From Lactobacillus kullabergensis (lineage in GTDB: Bacteria; Bacillota; Bacilli; Lactobacillales; Lactobacillaceae), in the NCBI RefSeq assembly GCF_000967195.1, contig NZ_KQ033870.1, positions 43,659-107,658 on the forward strand: 64,000 nt of DNA, written 5' to 3'. The notes beneath the pieces were generated by a model, which was not told the DNA's origin, made no database searches, and worked only from the letters and a program-made list of their open reading frames with translations. Position numbers and translations under genes: made by a program. The stretch's first letter is position 1, and each line of letters opens with the position of its first letter. Of this stretch, positions 54,821 to 64,000 are shown piece after piece.

Positions 54821-55531
54821 TTGCGTTATAAACAAATAATTTTTGATGTTGATGATACTTTGATTGACTTTGCTGCCACGGAAAGTTTTGCTTTGCATAG
54901 TCTCTTTAAAGCACATCACTGGCAGTTGACTGATGAGATGCAACGTGATTACCATGCATATAATCAAGGACTGTGGCGTAAGCTGGAACAAGGCAAGATC
55001 AATTATGAGCAGCTGAGTAGAATGGCTTTTACCAATTTTATTAAAGAAAATTTGGGTATTGCAGTTGATGGCTTAGCAATAATGAATGAATATCGTTCTT
55101 ATTTTGGTGAGTCGTACAAGTTGCTGCCGGGAGTTGTTGATACTTTGCGGTATGCCCGTAAACAAAATTATTGCTTAACGGTTTTAAGCAACGGTGAGAC
55201 CTTCATGCAAAGGCATCGCTTGGAATTAGCGGGGATTAAGGATTATTTTTCCTTAATTGTGACATCTGAAGAAGCTGGTTTTTCTAAGCCTGATACCCGT
55301 ATTTTTGATTACTTTTTTGCTCATACTAATATTGGTCCAGCAGATACTGTCTTTTTTGGTGACGGACTGCAGTCAGACATATTAGGAGCAGAAAACTATG
55401 GTTTTGACAGTATTTGGTATAACCATCGCAGGCGCAAGAATAAGATGAATCTGCATCCGCTGTATGAAGTAACTACTTATCCGCAATTTGTAACTTTACT
55501 AAAAAGTGACTTTCAAAAACAGCCGCAATAA
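54821..55531 (+). CDS. yjjG: HAD hydrolase, YjjG-type nucleotidase
   Basis: The 236-residue phosphatase has HAD motif I DVDDTLIDF, motif II LSNG, the conserved Lys in GFSKPDTRIFD and motif III FFGDGLQSDILGA. YjjG-like enzymes dephosphorylate non-canonical pyrimidine nucleotides. The start is taken as TTG at 54821 behind GGAGAGG; an earlier ATG at 54773 is in frame but has no ribosome site. Confidence 0.85.
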   Translation: MRYKQIIFDVDDTLIDFAATESFALHSLFKAHHWQLTDEMQRDYHAYNQGLWRKLEQGKINYEQLSRMAFTNFIKENLGIAVDGLAIMNEYRSYFGESYKLLPGVVDTLRYARKQNYCLTVLSNGETFMQRHRLELAGIKDYFSLIVTSEEAGFSKPDTRIFDYFFAHTNIGPADTVFFGDGLQSDILGAENYGFDSIWYNHRRRKNKMNLHPLYEVTTYPQFVTLLKSDFQKQPQ

Positions 55532-55595
55532 TTGCTATTTTTTGCTGTAGAAGTATAGCTCAGTTCGGTATAATAGTGGTGAGAGGTGAAAAATT

Positions 55596-56459
55596 ATGAC
55601 TAGCAAAATTCAATCTTTAAATGACACTTATGAATTAAATAATGGCGTCAAAATCCCAGTTATCGGACTGGGAACTTGGCAAACTCCTGATGGTGAAGTT
55701 GCTCAAAAAACCGTTGAGGATGCGCTGAGTCTCGGTTATCGCTTAATTGATACTGCTGCTGCCTACGGCAATGAGGAAAGCATTGGCCGGGGCATTAAAC
55801 AAAGTGGAGTGAACAGGCGTGACTTATTTGTGACGACTAAGTTGTGGAATGATCATCACGGTTACCAGAAAACTAAAGCAGCAATTGATGAAAGTTTAAC
55901 TAAACTGGATTTGGATTATCTTGATTTGTACTTAATCCATTGGCCTAATCCGGCCCCGGTGCGTGAACACTGGGCTGAATTGAATGCGGAAAGTTGGCAG
56001 GCAATGGAAGAGGCAGTTCAAGCAGGAAAAATTCGCGCAATTGGCGTTTCCAACTTTAGACGTAAACATCTGGATGAGCTTCTAAAAACCGCTAAGATCC
56101 GTCCTGCTGTTAATCAAATTTATCTCAACCCTAGTGATATGGAAGAAGACGTAACGGCTTATAATAAAGAACTTGGTATTCTAAGCGAGGCATATTCGCC
56201 ACTGGGTAGAGGTGGTTTGTTTGCCAATGATACGGTAGTTTCTATTGCGCAACATTATGATAAAAGTCCGGCACAAGTTTTATTACGCTGGTCATTGCAA
56301 CATGGTTTTGTTCCACTACCAAAATCAGTTCATCGCGAGCGCCTTGAAGCTAATTTGCAGGTCTTTGACTTTACTATTACTGCGGCTGATATGGCAAAAC
56401 TTGATGGTTTGCATGGAGCAGCCCAAGTAGCAAATGATCCAGATCAAACAGATTTTTAA
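55596..56459 (+). CDS. Aldo/keto reductase (2,5-diketogluconate reductase family)
   Basis: The 287-residue NADPH-dependent enzyme has the catalytic tetrad in place: Asp in LIDTAAAY, Tyr in AAYGNE, Lys in TTKLWN and His in LIHWP. The cofactor end (PLPKSVHRERLEAN) is also intact. AGAGGTGA precedes the ATG. It reduces carbonyls such as methylglyoxal or diketones; exact substrate unknown. Confidence 0.92.
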   Translation: MTSKIQSLNDTYELNNGVKIPVIGLGTWQTPDGEVAQKTVEDALSLGYRLIDTAAAYGNEESIGRGIKQSGVNRRDLFVTTKLWNDHHGYQKTKAAIDESLTKLDLDYLDLYLIHWPNPAPVREHWAELNAESWQAMEEAVQAGKIRAIGVSNFRRKHLDELLKTAKIRPAVNQIYLNPSDMEEDVTAYNKELGILSEAYSPLGRGGLFANDTVVSIAQHYDKSPAQVLLRWSLQHGFVPLPKSVHRERLEANLQVFDFTITAADMAKLDGLHGAAQVANDPDQTDF

Positions 56460-56472
56460 AAGGTGATTGTTG

Positions 56473-57240
56473 ATGAAAATTGGATTTATTGGAGCTGGTA
56501 AGATTGGTTCTGCAATTATTAAGGGCTTGTTAAATGCTCAAAATCCCAGTGAGGACCTTTATGTCTTTAATGGTGGACACCACCACACTGCCCAAAAAAT
56601 GGCAGCTGAATTTCATTTAAGTTTGATTAATAATTATGAGGACTTTAATGCTTGTCAAGCAGTTATAGTAGCAGTAGGCGGATCTGCCACTGAAACAATC
56701 ATCAAAAATTTAGGGCAAAAATATCACGGCATTATTCTGTCAACTGGCGGTGGCGATCTGATTCAAATTAATCAAAAGCTGCCAGCAGAAACTTCTTTTG
56801 CCAAAATAGTGCCCAATACACCGGTACAAATCGGTGCAGGTATTACAGTTGCCAGCTTTATACCTGATGAAAAGCCGGCAGTAATTACTACTGTGAAAAA
56901 CATTTTTACCCAAATGGGAGCAGTTTACGTTGTACCTGAAAATTTGCTGGGCATTTATGGTACTGTAGCTGGTTGCACGCCTGCGTACGTTGATTTAATG
57001 GTTGAAGCTCTCAGTGATGCCGCAGTACAGAATGGAGTTAACCGAGCTGAATCATACCAGATAATTAACCAGATGCTTTTAGGTACCAGTAAGTTGGCAC
57101 TCGCTAGTAAAAAATTGCCCGAGGAGCTAAAAGATGAAGTTACTACGCCAGGCGGTTCGACAATTAGGGGCGTAACTAAACTGGAAGAGGAAGGCTTTAG
57201 AAACGCGCTAATTCAGGCGGTAAACGTTTCTGCTAATTAA
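56473..57240 (+). CDS. proC: Pyrroline-5-carboxylate reductase
   Basis: The 255-residue enzyme converts pyrroline-5-carboxylate to proline with NAD(P)H. It has the nucleotide motif GFIGAGKIGSA, KIVPNTPVQIGAG near residue 117 and the family signature DEVTTPGGSTIRGVTKLEEEGFR near the C-terminus. ATG at 56473 is used; two TTG codons before it are in frame. It follows the aldo/keto reductase by 13 bases and is probably co-transcribed. Confidence 0.93.
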   Translation: MKIGFIGAGKIGSAIIKGLLNAQNPSEDLYVFNGGHHHTAQKMAAEFHLSLINNYEDFNACQAVIVAVGGSATETIIKNLGQKYHGIILSTGGGDLIQINQKLPAETSFAKIVPNTPVQIGAGITVASFIPDEKPAVITTVKNIFTQMGAVYVVPENLLGIYGTVAGCTPAYVDLMVEALSDAAVQNGVNRAESYQIINQMLLGTSKLALASKKLPEELKDEVTTPGGSTIRGVTKLEEEGFRNALIQAVNVSAN

Positions 57241-57252
57241 AATAATCAATTA

Positions 57253-57287
57253 AAAAGACACCAGATAATTTTATCTGATGTCTTTTT
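57253..57287. terminator. Bidirectional terminator between proC and ldhD
   Basis: AAAAGACACCAGATAA and the facing ATCTGATGTCTTTT form the stem, with T-runs available on both strands. Confidence 0.8.
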
Positions 57288-57329
57288 TGACAATAAAGTG
57301 TATTTAAGAAGGGAAAATAAGTTTAGAGA

Positions 57330-58666
<1,337 letters not shown>

Positions 58667-59494
58667 ATGATCTTAATTTCGTGGAATATCGACTCACTAA
58701 ATGCAGCTTTAACCGGAACTTCCTCGCGTGCAGTGGCAACACGCCAGGTTTTAGAAAAAATACATGCTCAAAATGCAGATATTGTCGCAATTCAAGAAAC
58801 AAAGTTGCGCTCGACAGGACCTACCAAAAAACATTTGGCAATATTAGCTCAAGAGTGTCCAGAATATAATATAGTATGGCGCTCATCAGAAGAACCGGCC
58901 CGTAAAGGTTATGCTGGTACTATGTTTTTATACAAAAAAGAACTTAAGCCTAAAGTAACTTATCCTGTGATTGGTGCACCAGAGCCAATGGATCATGAAG
59001 GCAGAATTATTACTTTGGAGTTTCCTGAGTATTTTGTGACCCAAGTTTATACGCCAAACTCAGGTAATGGTCTAAAGCGCTTGAGTGAACGGCAAGTATG
59101 GGATGAAAAATATATCGCGTATTTGCAAAAGTTGGATCAGGAAAAACCGGTATTAGCTAGTGGAGATTATAATTGTGCCCACCATGAAATTGACCTGAAA
59201 CATCCGGATACAAACCATCATTCTGCCGGTTTTACAGATGAAGAGCGAGCAGATTTTACTAAAATGCTTAAGGCCGGCTTCACCGATACCTTTAGAAAAA
59301 TAAATGGCAACGTTGAGGGAGTTTATTCTTGGTGGGCTCAACGTGTAAGGACTGCTAAGGCTAATAATTCAGGCTGGAGAATTGATTATTGGCTGACAAG
59401 CAATAGAATTGCTGATAAGGTCAAGCGTTCCGAGATGATGGATACTGGGGAGCGCGCCGATCACTGCCCAATTTTATTGGAAATAGATTTATAA
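58667..59494 (+). CDS. exoA: Exodeoxyribonuclease III / AP endonuclease
   Basis: The 275-residue DNA repair enzyme has ISWNIDSLNAAL, IQETKL with the metal Glu near residue 44, GDYNCAHHEIDL with the catalytic Asp/Asn near 170, GWRIDYWLTS and the final active His in RADHCPILLEI. It cuts at abasic sites and trims 3' ends. AAGGAG before ATG at 58667 sets the start; the longer frame from 58637 lacks one. Confidence 0.93.
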   Translation: MILISWNIDSLNAALTGTSSRAVATRQVLEKIHAQNADIVAIQETKLRSTGPTKKHLAILAQECPEYNIVWRSSEEPARKGYAGTMFLYKKELKPKVTYPVIGAPEPMDHEGRIITLEFPEYFVTQVYTPNSGNGLKRLSERQVWDEKYIAYLQKLDQEKPVLASGDYNCAHHEIDLKHPDTNHHSAGFTDEERADFTKMLKAGFTDTFRKINGNVEGVYSWWAQRVRTAKANNSGWRIDYWLTSNRIADKVKRSEMMDTGERADHCPILLEIDL

Positions 59495-59501
59495 ATAGTA
59501 A

Positions 59502-59536
59502 TAAAAAGAGATCCAAAGGGTTGGGTTTCTTTTTCT
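59502..59536 (+). terminator. Probable weak terminator
   Basis: AAAAAGAGATCC and GGGTTTCTTTTT pair imperfectly and are followed by T-rich sequence. Confidence 0.45.
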
Positions 59537-59567
59537 TTTGTGTAAAATAACTTTGAGGTGATGTTGA

Positions 59568-62408
59568 ATGAATGAGCCTTTGCAGGATGCCATTCTTAAC
59601 GGTTTGTATGATCCCAGCTATCCAGGACATGAATTATTAGGACCAAAACTGTTGCAAAATAACAAACAGGAGAATATCTGGCTGACGCTGCGTCAAGAGC
59701 TTCTTAGCTGCCAAAGTTTTACCTGGGCAGTGGCTTTTATTACTCAAGATATGCTTGTTCCGTTTAAAGTAGTCATGGCTGATTTGGCTAAAAGAAATAT
59801 TACGGGTACTTTAATTACAGGTGACTACTTAGGATTTAACAACCCTAAAGTTTTCCGTGAATTGTTAAAAATTCCCAATTTAAGCGTTAAAATCACCTCT
59901 AAAAACGGTTTTCATGCTAAAGGCTATCTTTTTGAACACGAAGATTGGCAGACTTTAGTTATCGGCAGCGCTAATTTTACCCGGGTAGCTTTGCTCAGCA
60001 ACTGTGAGTGGGCTTTGAAGATTAGCTCAAAGAATAATGCTACATTAACTGTGCAGATTGCCCAGCAGTTACATGAATTAAAAAGAAACAGTATGCCCTT
60101 ATCTGAAAGTTGGATAGCAGAATATGAACAAAATTGGGTAAAACCACAGTCGCAATCTCAGTTTCAGTTAAATGAAAAAGCTGAAATTGTGCCAAATAAG
60201 ATGCAAGAAGAGGCTTTGCATGAATTAAAGGGACTAATTGATAGCGGGCAAAAACGTGGCCTGGTAGTTTCGGCGACAGGGACAGGCAAAACATATTTGG
60301 GAGCATTTGCAGTCAAAGATTTTAAACCCCAGAAGTTTCTTTATGTTGTCCACCGCGAGCAAATTGCCAAAAAAGCCTTAAAAAGTTTTCACCAAGTGAT
60401 TGGTGGCAAGTCATCTGATTACGGTCTGTTAACCGGACATAAGCACCAGCTTGAACGCAAATATATTTTTGCGACCGTGCAAACTTTAAGTCAGCCAGAT
60501 GTACTTGCAAGCTTGAAGACGACAACTTTCGATTATATTTTGATTGATGAGGCTCATCGGGCGGCTGCACCAAGTTATCAGCGTATTTTTGCCAAGTTTA
60601 AGCCACAATTTTGGCTGGGGATGACTGCTACGCCGGAAAGAATGGATGATCAGGATGTTTACCGCTTATTTGATTATAATTTAGCCTATGAGATCCGTTT
60701 GCGTGAAGCACTGGAAGAAAAGATGCTTGCACCTTTTCATTATGTTGGCGTTGAGGACTATGAAGTAGATGGTGCAACGATTGACGAAACTACTAACTTG
60801 CGCAGACTGCTTGCGCCAGAGCGTGTTGATTATGTTTTAAAACAGTTGGATTACTATGGCTACTGCGGTTCACAAGCCAAAGGGCTGGTTTTTTGCAGTC
60901 GCCAAGAAGAAGCGCGTAAATTAGCGCAGGCTTTTTCAGAACGTAAGCATCCAGCAGTTGCTTTAACTAATGAAGATAGTGAAAAAAGAAGACTGCAAGT
61001 TGTCAACCAGCTGGAACAGGGTAAAATTGATTACATTATTACCGTTGATCTTTTTAATGAAGGTATTGATATTCCAGCTTTAAATCAGATTATTATGTTG
61101 CGCAATACGCAGTCCAGCATTGTGTTTATCCAGCAGTTGGGACGCGGTTTGCGTAAATATCCTGGTAAAGATTATGTGACTGTCATTGACTTTATTGGTA
61201 ACTACAAAAATAATTATTTAATTCCGATTGCTTTAAATCAAGATGATAGTCGTTCGCAAGATAAGGCTCGCGAGGAAAGCATGCTTCCCAGCTTTATTGA
61301 TGTTTCAACAATTAACTTCAGTCAAATTGCTTCTGCCCAAATTTTGGCTTCACTTGATAAGATTAAATTGGACAGCATCAAAGAATTACGTGAGTCTTAT
61401 CAAGAACTAGCGCAAAAAATAGGACGTCCGCCTCTGTTATTTGATTTTTATCGTTATGGTTCAACCTCACCTATGGTTTTTGCGAATAACCATAGTCTTA
61501 AACATTATGGCGACTTCTTGATTAAAATGGGTGAACCTGTGAAGCTAAGTGATTATGAAGATGGCGTTTTGTCTTTTGTTACCAAGGAATTATTAAATGG
61601 GAAAAGACCACATGAACTAATACTATTGCAGCTGCTTTTAGAAAAAGACCAGGTTAGTCAAGAAGAATTTGAGCAAGTCTTGCATGATTATGGTGCTTAC
61701 GTTAATGAAAAGGTCCTGACTTCAGTAGAAGATATTCTTTCTTTGAACTTTTTTGACATCAAACAAGGCAAGACAACGAAAAAAGACCAGTATGGCGGTC
61801 AACCTCTTATAGTCAAAATTGATTTGTTTGATTATTCATTAGCACCAATATTGGCACAATCTCTTAACCAAAATGAAACTTTTAGGAAATTATTTAGAGA
61901 TGTGATTAAAACGGGTTTGGCACTTAATCAAGACTATGACAATCACAAACAATTTACCCTTTACCAGCAATATGATCGTAAAGATGTTTGTCGGTTGTTA
62001 AACTGGCCCAAAGATGTTTCCGCACCTATGTATGGCTATCGTGTAGACGAAAACGAAACGCCTATTTTTATTACTTATCAAAAAGATTCGACTAAAAAGC
62101 GCAATGCTTTGTACCATAATACGCTAGAAGACGGTCGCTGTTTGCGCTGGTATACGAGATCGCCCCGTCATCTAGAATCAGATGAAGTTCAGAGACTGCT
62201 TAATACTCCGCAGATGAAGCTGTTGCTTTTTGTTAAGAAGAGCGATGCGATTGGCAAGCAATTTTACTATTTAGGACAGGTAGATATTCAAAAGGATACG
62301 GTCAAGGAAGAATTACTGGGGCCAAAGAAAAAAGCTGCGGTAGGGATGAACTTGCTGCTAGAAAAGCCATTGAGTACAAAAATGTATGAGCTACTATTTG
62401 ATGAATAA
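59568..62408 (+). CDS. PLD-like / DEAH helicase / DUF3427 protein
   Basis: The 946-residue protein joins three modules. Residues 30-170 are a phospholipase-D-like nuclease half with His116 and Lys118 in FHAKGYLF and GSANFT (133-138). Residues 210-570 are a superfamily 2 helicase with SATGTGKT (235-242), DEAH (327-330), GMTATPERMD and QQLGRGLRK. The C-terminal 280 or so residues match DUF3427 (CRLLNWPKDVSAPMYGYRVDE). A single HKD half usually needs a dimer. A DNA repair, restriction or defence role is plausible; none is established by this sequence. Confidence 0.88.
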   Translation: MNEPLQDAILNGLYDPSYPGHELLGPKLLQNNKQENIWLTLRQELLSCQSFTWAVAFITQDMLVPFKVVMADLAKRNITGTLITGDYLGFNNPKVFRELLKIPNLSVKITSKNGFHAKGYLFEHEDWQTLVIGSANFTRVALLSNCEWALKISSKNNATLTVQIAQQLHELKRNSMPLSESWIAEYEQNWVKPQSQSQFQLNEKAEIVPNKMQEEALHELKGLIDSGQKRGLVVSATGTGKTYLGAFAVKDFKPQKFLYVVHREQIAKKALKSFHQVIGGKSSDYGLLTGHKHQLERKYIFATVQTLSQPDVLASLKTTTFDYILIDEAHRAAAPSYQRIFAKFKPQFWLGMTATPERMDDQDVYRLFDYNLAYEIRLREALEEKMLAPFHYVGVEDYEVDGATIDETTNLRRLLAPERVDYVLKQLDYYGYCGSQAKGLVFCSRQEEARKLAQAFSERKHPAVALTNEDSEKRRLQVVNQLEQGKIDYIITVDLFNEGIDIPALNQIIMLRNTQSSIVFIQQLGRGLRKYPGKDYVTVIDFIGNYKNNYLIPIALNQDDSRSQDKAREESMLPSFIDVSTINFSQIASAQILASLDKIKLDSIKELRESYQELAQKIGRPPLLFDFYRYGSTSPMVFANNHSLKHYGDFLIKMGEPVKLSDYEDGVLSFVTKELLNGKRPHELILLQLLLEKDQVSQEEFEQVLHDYGAYVNEKVLTSVEDILSLNFFDIKQGKTTKKDQYGGQPLIVKIDLFDYSLAPILAQSLNQNETFRKLFRDVIKTGLALNQDYDNHKQFTLYQQYDRKDVCRLLNWPKDVSAPMYGYRVDENETPIFITYQKDSTKKRNALYHNTLEDGRCLRWYTRSPRHLESDEVQRLLNTPQMKLLLFVKKSDAIGKQFYYLGQVDIQKDTVKEELLGPKKKAAVGMNLLLEKPLSTKMYELLFDE

Positions 62409-62409
62409 G

Positions 62410-62444
62410 AAAAAGTCTAAGAGTTGAACTTCTTAGACTTTTTG
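62410..62444. terminator. Terminator after the helicase gene
   Basis: AAAAAGTCTAAGA and TCTTAGACTTTTT pair fully around a seven-base loop. Confidence 0.85.
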
Positions 62445-62495
62445 AGTTAGCAAAGAAAGTAATATTTTTAAATATTAAAAGGATTATTACAAAAC

Positions 62496-62544
62496 AAAGG
62501 ACCAACAAATCACGTTGATAAATGCTGATTTATTAGTCCTTTTG
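62496..62544 (-). terminator. Terminator of the serine hydrolase gene
   Basis: AAAGGACCAACAAATCA and TGATTTATTAGTCCTTT pair with few mismatches; T-runs exist on both strands. Confidence 0.65.
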
Positions 62545-62588
62545 ATATGTAAGTAGGAAATCACTTTAGCTAATTTTTTGATAAAAAC

Positions 62589-63716
62589 CTAGCGCTCTAC
62601 AAAAGTATTAGGTTTGATACGTTTCAGGATTTCGTATCCTACATCTTTTTGATCATTTTCATTATCGTTAGTTTGATTTAAAAACATAACAATTCCATTT
62701 TGATTATCAGCAGTTAGCTGCACCCAGGTGCCAAAATGCTGTCCCTTAAAGCTGCCATAGGCGTTTCTAATATTATCATTATTGTATAGGTACATTCCAC
62801 CTGAATAGTTAACTACTTTGCTTTTTAGGTGAGTCAAATAATAGAAATCATCTTTATTTAAAACTGTGCCGTCTGTTAAGCCCACCTGAATCTTGTAATA
62901 TTCTGCTGTGGTAGTAAAAAGATTGCCAGCACCAGGAATTTGTGAAACCAAGCTTTTTTTGAGATAAGTTGCTTTTTGATAGTTCTTACTCCCATTTGAA
63001 TAGTATGAAATTGGATCAGTCATTTTCTTAGGGATGTTTTGGTAAAGATAAGTATTTTTCAAATTTAGCTTATCAATAATGCGGGTTTGCAAGTTATCTT
63101 CGTAAGACTTGCCTGTAACTTGCCTAATGATACCGGTGAGTAAAATATAGTTACTATTATTGTAGTGATAATTACCTATTATGTCAGATGCTGAGGCATT
63201 GATATTATTAACCACCCAGTTAATAGCATTGTCTTCTGAATAATTATAGCCTCTGTCTATTTCTGTTTTAGTAGCCATAATTCCAGAAGTATGGGTCAGC
63301 AGATTTCCTACAGTAATATTATCGGCATTCTTGAGGTTAGGGTACCAGCGAGATATTTTGGTGTATTGAGTAAATTCGTCTTTGGTGCCCTTGGTTTCAT
63401 TAATTAGTTGAACTATCATTGCACCAGTAATTACTTTTTGCAGTGAAGCGGTGGGATAAACAATTTTGCTGCTGCCATTACCAATTCTTTTGCCATACCA
63501 GGCATAACCGTAGCTGATTGTTTGTGGAACCCCGTTTTGTACTACTGTGACTATGCCACGAACATTGTGCTTTTTAAAAGTATCTCTAACAAAATTGTAC
63601 ATTTCAGTCTGCTTATTATTAGTGGCAGTTGCTGCACTAACCTGACTGGTTGCAGTAACTAAAGGTGAGGCAGCAATAACTAGGGAAGCCACAATTGTAA
63701 TAAATTTATGCTTCAA
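62589..63716 (-). CDS. Secreted serine hydrolase, beta-lactamase/PBP-like
   Basis: The 375-residue protein starts with a signal peptide (cut near SQVSA-A, residue 29) and has the serine-hydrolase set of class C beta-lactamase-like proteins: nucleophile Ser in TASLQKVITG near residue 93, a YNNSNYIL tyrosine motif near 188 and GQHFGTW near 330 in place of KTG. It could act as a peptidase or esterase on wall peptides. True beta-lactamase activity is unlikely. A single-gene unit. Confidence 0.85.
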   Translation of the reverse strand: MKHKFITIVASLVIAASPLVTATSQVSAATATNNKQTEMYNFVRDTFKKHNVRGIVTVVQNGVPQTISYGYAWYGKRIGNGSSKIVYPTASLQKVITGAMIVQLINETKGTKDEFTQYTKISRWYPNLKNADNITVGNLLTHTSGIMATKTEIDRGYNYSEDNAINWVVNNINASASDIIGNYHYNNSNYILLTGIIRQVTGKSYEDNLQTRIIDKLNLKNTYLYQNIPKKMTDPISYYSNGSKNYQKATYLKKSLVSQIPGAGNLFTTTAEYYKIQVGLTDGTVLNKDDFYYLTHLKSKVVNYSGGMYLYNNDNIRNAYGSFKGQHFGTWVQLTADNQNGIVMFLNQTNDNENDQKDVGYEILKRIKPNTFVER

Positions 63717-64000
63717 AATAATTCTTTTCTCCTTAAAATATAGTAGTATTATAAGACTTTAAAATTAATTTGGGGAATACGAAAAGATTAAATTTAGATA
63801 ACGTTTGTAATTCGTCTGAAAATACTTTGTTTTATTATGACATTGAAAAGTGGTGCTTTTAACCATTTAAAACTCTCACAAAAGAATACCAAGGGTAATG
63901 CGAATGAAATATTAAGAGGTTTTACTTTTTCTTAAAAGTGCCAGATAGTTAAGGCTTTTTGGTTTTAACAGAAAAAATGATAAAAAAGACTTGCAAAAGG

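Overview
The window is AT-rich, densely coded DNA from a member of Lactobacillus in the strict sense. The strongest markers are a NAD-dependent D-lactate dehydrogenase of the L. delbrueckii type, a B12-dependent class II ribonucleotide reductase close to the classic L. leichmannii enzyme, a CbrT-type cobalamin ECF component, abundant PTS sugar uptake, catabolite-response (cre) elements and an Rgg-type regulator. I cannot fix the species. I saw no rRNA, tRNA, CRISPR array, insertion sequence or prophage.

Layout. 1-1.4 kb: the 3' part of an ABC exporter. 2-8.4 kb: a mannose-family PTS (IIB, IIC, IID, no IIA) behind a consensus promoter and a perfect cre, then a LacI regulator with a cytosolic and a secreted copy of an uncharacterised DUF4874/DUF4832 protein that looks like a glycoside hydrolase. 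8.7-14.8 kb: a three-gene ABC system, an Rgg regulator, a divergent ABC exporter and a DUF2087 protein, followed by the wreck of a Fic gene. 15.4-20 kb: two cytosolic fumarate-reductase-like flavoproteins with covalent-FMN motifs, divergent from a LysR gene. 20.1-24.7 kb: a complete trehalose locus (treC-treR against a fused IIA-IIB-IIC treP). 24.8-30.3 kb: a PRD regulator, a cellobiose-type PTS and a GH1 phospho-glycosidase whose acid/base Glu is Gln. 30.4-37.2 kb: an NAD(P)-binding protein, a NatAB-like transporter, a DMT transporter and a three-gene ABC-2 exporter.

37.4-43.9 kb: a glucitol-type PTS locus with GutM, a triosephosphate-isomerase-like protein, a class II aldolase and an FGGY kinase, but no polyol-phosphate dehydrogenase. 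Its IIA lacks the phosphoacceptor His and its kinase lacks a normal start codon. 44-49.9 kb: LysR and MerR regulators, a DUF915 hydrolase, an orphan DXS-like enzyme and a beta-hydroxyacid dehydrogenase. 50-54.2 kb: a B12 cassette running from extracellular DUF4430 proteins through CbrT uptake and PduO adenosylation to the B12-dependent reductase NrdJ. 54.4-64 kb: housekeeping genes (YjjG-like HAD, aldo/keto reductase, ProC, D-LDH, ExoIII), a PLD-helicase-DUF3427 protein and a secreted serine hydrolase.

The region is mostly a set of separately controlled carbohydrate modules. Three of the four PTS modules depart from textbook form at a catalytic or phosphoryl-transfer point, which makes them the most rewarding places to look, together with the B12 cassette and the DUF4874/DUF4832 pair.
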